DNA from: Gymnogyps californianus
Lineage: Eukaryota; Chordata; Aves; Accipitriformes; Cathartidae
NCBI RefSeq assembly: GCF_018139145.2
Contig: NC_059476.1
Coordinates: 15,745,543-15,809,542, forward strand
Length of the DNA: 64,000 nucleotides
Direction of reading: 5' to 3'
This document shows positions 60,066 through 64,000 of the stretch, one piece after another. Within the stretch, counting starts at the first letter, position 1; each line of letters begins with the position of its first letter. The notes beneath the pieces were generated by a model. It was not told the origin of the DNA. It worked only from the letters and a program-made list of their open reading frames with translations, and made no database searches. The translations under genes were made by a program, and so were the position numbers.

Positions 60066-62355
60066 AGTCCCCTAAAACATAGTTTGTTAATGTTTGTTAA
60101 GCATTGCAAGTCCAAACTCAGCAGGTGAATGCAGTAACCAGATATACTTGACTTTAATTTATCAGCACAGTGGTGTTTATTAAAATTCATGTTTAACTGA
60201 GATTACTGGCTAGGTCACAAGGGCATAATCTTACTACTGCTTTGAAAGATTTAGGAGTATTTAAATTCAAACTGGAGAGAAGCAAAAATAACTAATGTTC
60301 AAAGTATATTGTTAAATCCTGTATGTGTACTTCTCTTTAGAGGCAAGATTTTAGTCTGTTCTAGTTCTTATTTTAATTTCAAATTCCAAGGCTGGACTAC
60401 CTCCCCACCATAGCTGTGAAGGTTCGTCATTCAGTGGTGACACATTTTTCCTCTCCAACCAATTGTATTTTTTAGTGTTATGAGTACCAAGGTGGACACA
60501 GTTTGTACAAACTAAATAGTGTGTTGAAACAAGAACAAATGGGGGTAAACTCACCTTGAATAGAGCCATTCTGAAAATGAGAAAGATTTTTCTAGCCTTC
60601 CAGAAGGAGTGGTAGGGGCACACATCTGCTGATTTGGAGGGGAAGTACAGTGAATTAAGAAAGGGATTGTGAAGTAGTTTCCAGGACTAAGAAAGATCTC
60701 TGGACTTGGTGTCTGCAGATGTCCTGTCTGGTCCTGTTACTTAGATGGGATTTTAGTTTCTAAGCATCTCCTTTTTTGGGGGGAGGGGGAAGGGGAACAG
60801 TTGAAAGCGCTTGATTGTGAGAGTATCTTCAAACTGCAAATGAATGTCATGATAGGCAGTGTTTCATTTTTTTGTTGCATACTTTTTTCTAGCTCTAAGT
60901 TATGCTATATATGTTTTGTGCTTCCAGAGCAATTGGATGTCTTGCCTTTTCCTCAACCTGATAAAGCATGAAAACAATAAATGGGGAGGAGATTATATTT
61001 GTCTATCAGTTTGAGGCATAATTCATGGTTGTGTGTGAGTATAGTTTCCTGTTACCCTGGTATTAAGGCTGCACCTCTTCAGGGATTTTCCTTAATCTTT
61101 TCATCTTGTCCAGTGTCTGGTCTGACCGTGTTGAGGATGATGACTGTAAAAACACTCTCATAGCTTGACTACTGCTGTTTTGACATCATTTAGCTTTATG
61201 TAGTGGCGAAAGCATTAATGACCATTAGTCTCTGCTACTGCACCCACCACAGAGGCTGTGCTTATGCAAGTGCATTTGTGTGGAAATTTTAAAGAAATAT
61301 CTATATATACTGAACTGAAATGTAAAATGATGGTAATCATAAAAATGGTGGTGGCTTTATTAGAAAAGTGTTCTTAAAGCAGCTGATATCAGAGGATTAA
61401 ACAAGAACTAATCTGGGGACTAAACCTTCATACCTGGCTTAAAAAAATCTGCATTTTTTAAAATGCTCCAGAATTTAGACTTAGGTTAGCTAGGTCCCAG
61501 TGTAAAAGGAGGTCTCTCTTTATGTCTATTCTCTCCTAGCCCCGAATACACATGCCAAAAGATGGATTCCAACTTATATCTTCTGGATACCAAGCATGGC
61601 TAAAGCAGGTTGGACTGTATTATTGTTATTCATCTCATGTGAGAGACTGTGTTGGACACCTGTGCTTGTCTCATTAGTGAAGTACATAAATGAGGGTGTA
61701 ATGAAGTTATGGTGCCATGTTAGCTGATACCCCTCATAGCCATCACTGTTTTGTGTTTATGCATGCTGTGTTTGTATAACATTTTCTCACCAGTCTTATG
61801 AATGTGCACTTCCTGTAAATAAAAGTTCAAAATGCAGTCACCTGAAAGCGAAAAGGGTCAGAGTCTGAAAAGAAATCTGCAACAACAGCTTGAATTACAG
61901 AATTAAAATGGGCCTTCGAACACAAAGCTGCATGGTGGTGGGGATGGTAATAATGGGGAGGCCACTGGGTTAAAACTCAAGAGAATTGCATCCAGCGTCT
62001 AATTCAGATCTGCCTGGGTGAAACAAGTATGGACGCTTACTCACATCACATAACAATTGTGCAGTTTGACACAATCTGACACTGTGGGGAGTCCCCACTC
62101 AGAAGTGGCCTAGTGCTATATTACTCTGGCTATTATTAAAGGCCGGGCTTTAGATGTCTCAGCAGTCTGCCTCTAGCAATTGCTGTCAGCTTTTCACTTT
62201 TGTGAGTGAAAAATCCCCCTTCAGAAAAAATAGCTTAATTTACAAATTGCCTGTACAAATCTCTTCTCTCATGAAGATACATGTAAGATGAATCCTGTGT
62301 CCTTGAGAATACGTGGCTTAAAGTTGCTGGTTTTGTAGAAAGCCAGAATGATTGT

Positions 62356-62425
62356 GTTGTTATGGCAACAAAAACTGGAAATATGAAAACAGCACAGATA
62401 AGCTGCATCTTGTTGTCGTGGCAAC
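62356..62425 (+). promoter_or_regulatory. Pair of RFX X-box-like sites in a diverged 56-bp duplication
   Basis: GTTGTTATGGCAAC (62356-62369) and GTTGTCGTGGCAAC (62412-62425) each keep a perfect GGCAAC half-site and an imperfect GTTGYY half, the layout of RFX X-boxes. The sequence after each copy is also related (ACTGGAAATATGAAA versus CTGGAGTTGTGAAA), so the pair arose by a local duplication. Function is inferred only from the motif. Confidence 0.4.
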
Positions 62426-64000
62426 TGGAGTTGTGAAATGATGAAACATGGTGGTGAAGGGATCTATGGTACCGTGAGCCCAACAGAAACAAAGAGCCAA
62501 GTCACTTGAGCGGAGTGGGAGAGAGTAAAAAACTACAGCAGCAAACCCCCTTAAAACACAAGAGTTTCACTGCAGGTGCTAACAGGATGGCTTTGATTCT
62601 CTCCGGTCTTGTCTCAGTATCTTCTAAGTAGTAACTTGTTTGTGCAAGTTGCTTACTGCTGACAATTTACATTGACTTCTGTGAAACTGAGAAGAGCTTG
62701 AACACCTATAAGAAGATGGGTATTGAGTCCTGTATTAATTTGCAAACCATTTCTTTGGATGAGTGATGTGTTGCAAAGGTGAAGCGTGCTTTGGAGCTTC
62801 TCTCCGAGAGACCGTTTCTCTCTCTTTCCAAGTCCACACTAGTGAAGGTCAGCTGGGACACTGATGCTGATGTTTTCTTGATTTAAACTTTGCTGAGCTG
62901 GAGGCAAGGTGTCTCACAGGAATCTCAACTCTGCAGTTATCGTCTCACAGAGCTCAAGTTTGTTGACCTGTGGGGCATGGCATCAGTTTCTGTTTCTTAC
63001 GTGGTAGGTTGGGAGAACAATAGGAAGAGGACTGTGTGGCTGTTCTGTTTTTCTTCTGAGGCAAACAGACCTGCATCTGTTCTTGCTATGTTATATTACC
63101 AATGCTCTGATGCAGGTGGGGTATATGCTTTTTTGACTCTGAAAAATACTGAGGGGGAAAAAACCCAAAATGCTCAGTTAGTGAATTTTCCAAGGAGACT
63201 TTCACATTAGGCAACCTCGAATAATAGAAGAACTTACACTTTTAAAAAAATATTTTTCCGTGTGGCTGCTTTCCTTTTTGATTTTTAGTTTACTGTTATT
63301 GGTTCTAAAGTCTTTATCTTAAATCTTCTTACTCCTCCTTGATCAAGGAAAAGTTATAAACCTGAGCTTGTGTCATCAGCAGATGCTGTCGTGGAAATAG
63401 CTTTGCTGTTCCAATTTCAGTGCTGTGATTTCACCACAGGAAGTATATGGGTAAGGGAGTTGATACAAAGGGTGGAAACTTTTGATCAAAAGAAGGAGCT
63501 CCCATGAGAAGCAGAGAGGTTGAATTTTTTTGAGGTGAGACTGATTTGGTGTAAGATATATACCAAAGGTCCTACCTGTAGGATTCTTTAAAACCATGTA
63601 TTGGAAAGAAAGCCACTTTTGATGTATTTAAAAGCAGTAATCTACATATGCATCCAGATGGAATGGTATCTGTGCAACAGGTTTATCCTCCTGGTGTCTG
63701 TGTTTTTAACAGGATCCTAATGTAATGACTTTTGGTTTTTTTCCCCCCTCAGCATAGCTGAGTATTGATCTGCTGCCTGGCTTATACAGAATGTGAGAAG
63801 TATCCCAGTAACACATTGTATTAATGTAGGCTAAAAGCAGTTTATATTACAGATGAGGTGGAGGAAGATGGAGTTCTGCAAGACTGGACACATACTATAA
63901 ATATCCATAAAACTGACAATTTTATCTAAAAACAGTGCTGGCTGGATTTGCGTATTTTCAGCCTACTTAAACTGGAGATAATAGTTGAACATTACCTGAG

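Larger units (their letters stand above)
44413..64000 (+). other. BTRC: BTRC intron 1 (5' part)
   Basis: Non-coding DNA following the exon 1 donor and running off the window. BTRC has a very long first intron in mammals, which fits. It is AT-rich apart from the first 350 bases. It contains the truncated LTR at 46785-47251, CR1 fragments near 47.9, 53.8-54.9 and 58.2-58.7 kb, MIR-like pieces near 51.7 and 59.9 kb, and several simple repeats. I saw nothing recognisable in 44760-46780, 49390-49890, 50300-51630, 51870-53740, 55640-57470, 58720-59880, 60070-62350 and 62430-64000. No candidate for BTRC exon 2 was found by eye. Confidence 0.8.

Noticed and set aside
1..64000. CRISPR arrays, operons, bacterial promoters or replication origins
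   Set aside because: The sequence is vertebrate nuclear DNA. No spaced identical repeats or bacterial gene layout is present.

Overview
The window is vertebrate nuclear DNA, most likely from a bird. Its recognisable interspersed repeats are mainly old CR1 LINE fragments, joined by two endogenous-retrovirus LTRs of kinds I know from bird genomes, and a few MIR-like SINE remnants. Repeat density is low. The species cannot be named from the sequence.

Only one protein-coding exon can be supported: coding exon 1 of BTRC (beta-TrCP1, an F-box/WD40 substrate receptor of the SCF ubiquitin ligase) at 44365-44412 on the + strand. It encodes 16 residues and ends at a splice donor. It sits in a CpG-island promoter (about 43780-44760) with three ACTAYRNNNCCCR-type elements, two NRF1 palindromes and a switch from C-rich to G-rich on the + strand. 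Everything to the right (44413-64000) is BTRC intron 1 and is much more AT-rich. Exon 2 was not found, so the gene continues beyond the window.

Positions 1-43780 are intergenic DNA upstream of BTRC. In human and mouse the neighbour on that side is LBX1, transcribed away from BTRC. By synteny the left part is expected to be the LBX1-BTRC regulatory interval, but LBX1 itself is not in the window. I see no supported gene here. Several blocks look like conserved non-coding elements: AT-rich, dense in homeodomain cores, and different in texture from the GC-rich DNA around them. Strong examples lie near 6.2-6.9, 9.5-9.7, 12.6-13.2, 33.3-33.6, 38.6-39.0, 40.8-41.2 and 41.9-42.4 kb. They are candidates only, because no alignment could be run.

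Mobile-element relics: CR1 fragments at 1565-1970 (-), 2088-2440 (+), 10315-10610 (+), 17650-17960 (+), 42900-43330 (+), 53750-54900 (-) and 58240-58720 (+). There is a 959-bp solo LTR (36245-37203, -) with a perfect 5-bp target duplication, and a truncated LTR with a TATA box (46785-47251, -). A fragment of a Ty3/Gypsy-type integrase lies at about 15535-15951 (-). An unrecognised coding-like reading frame, interrupted by two stops, lies antisense in intron 1 at about 54905-55345, next to the CR1 at 54.9 kb.
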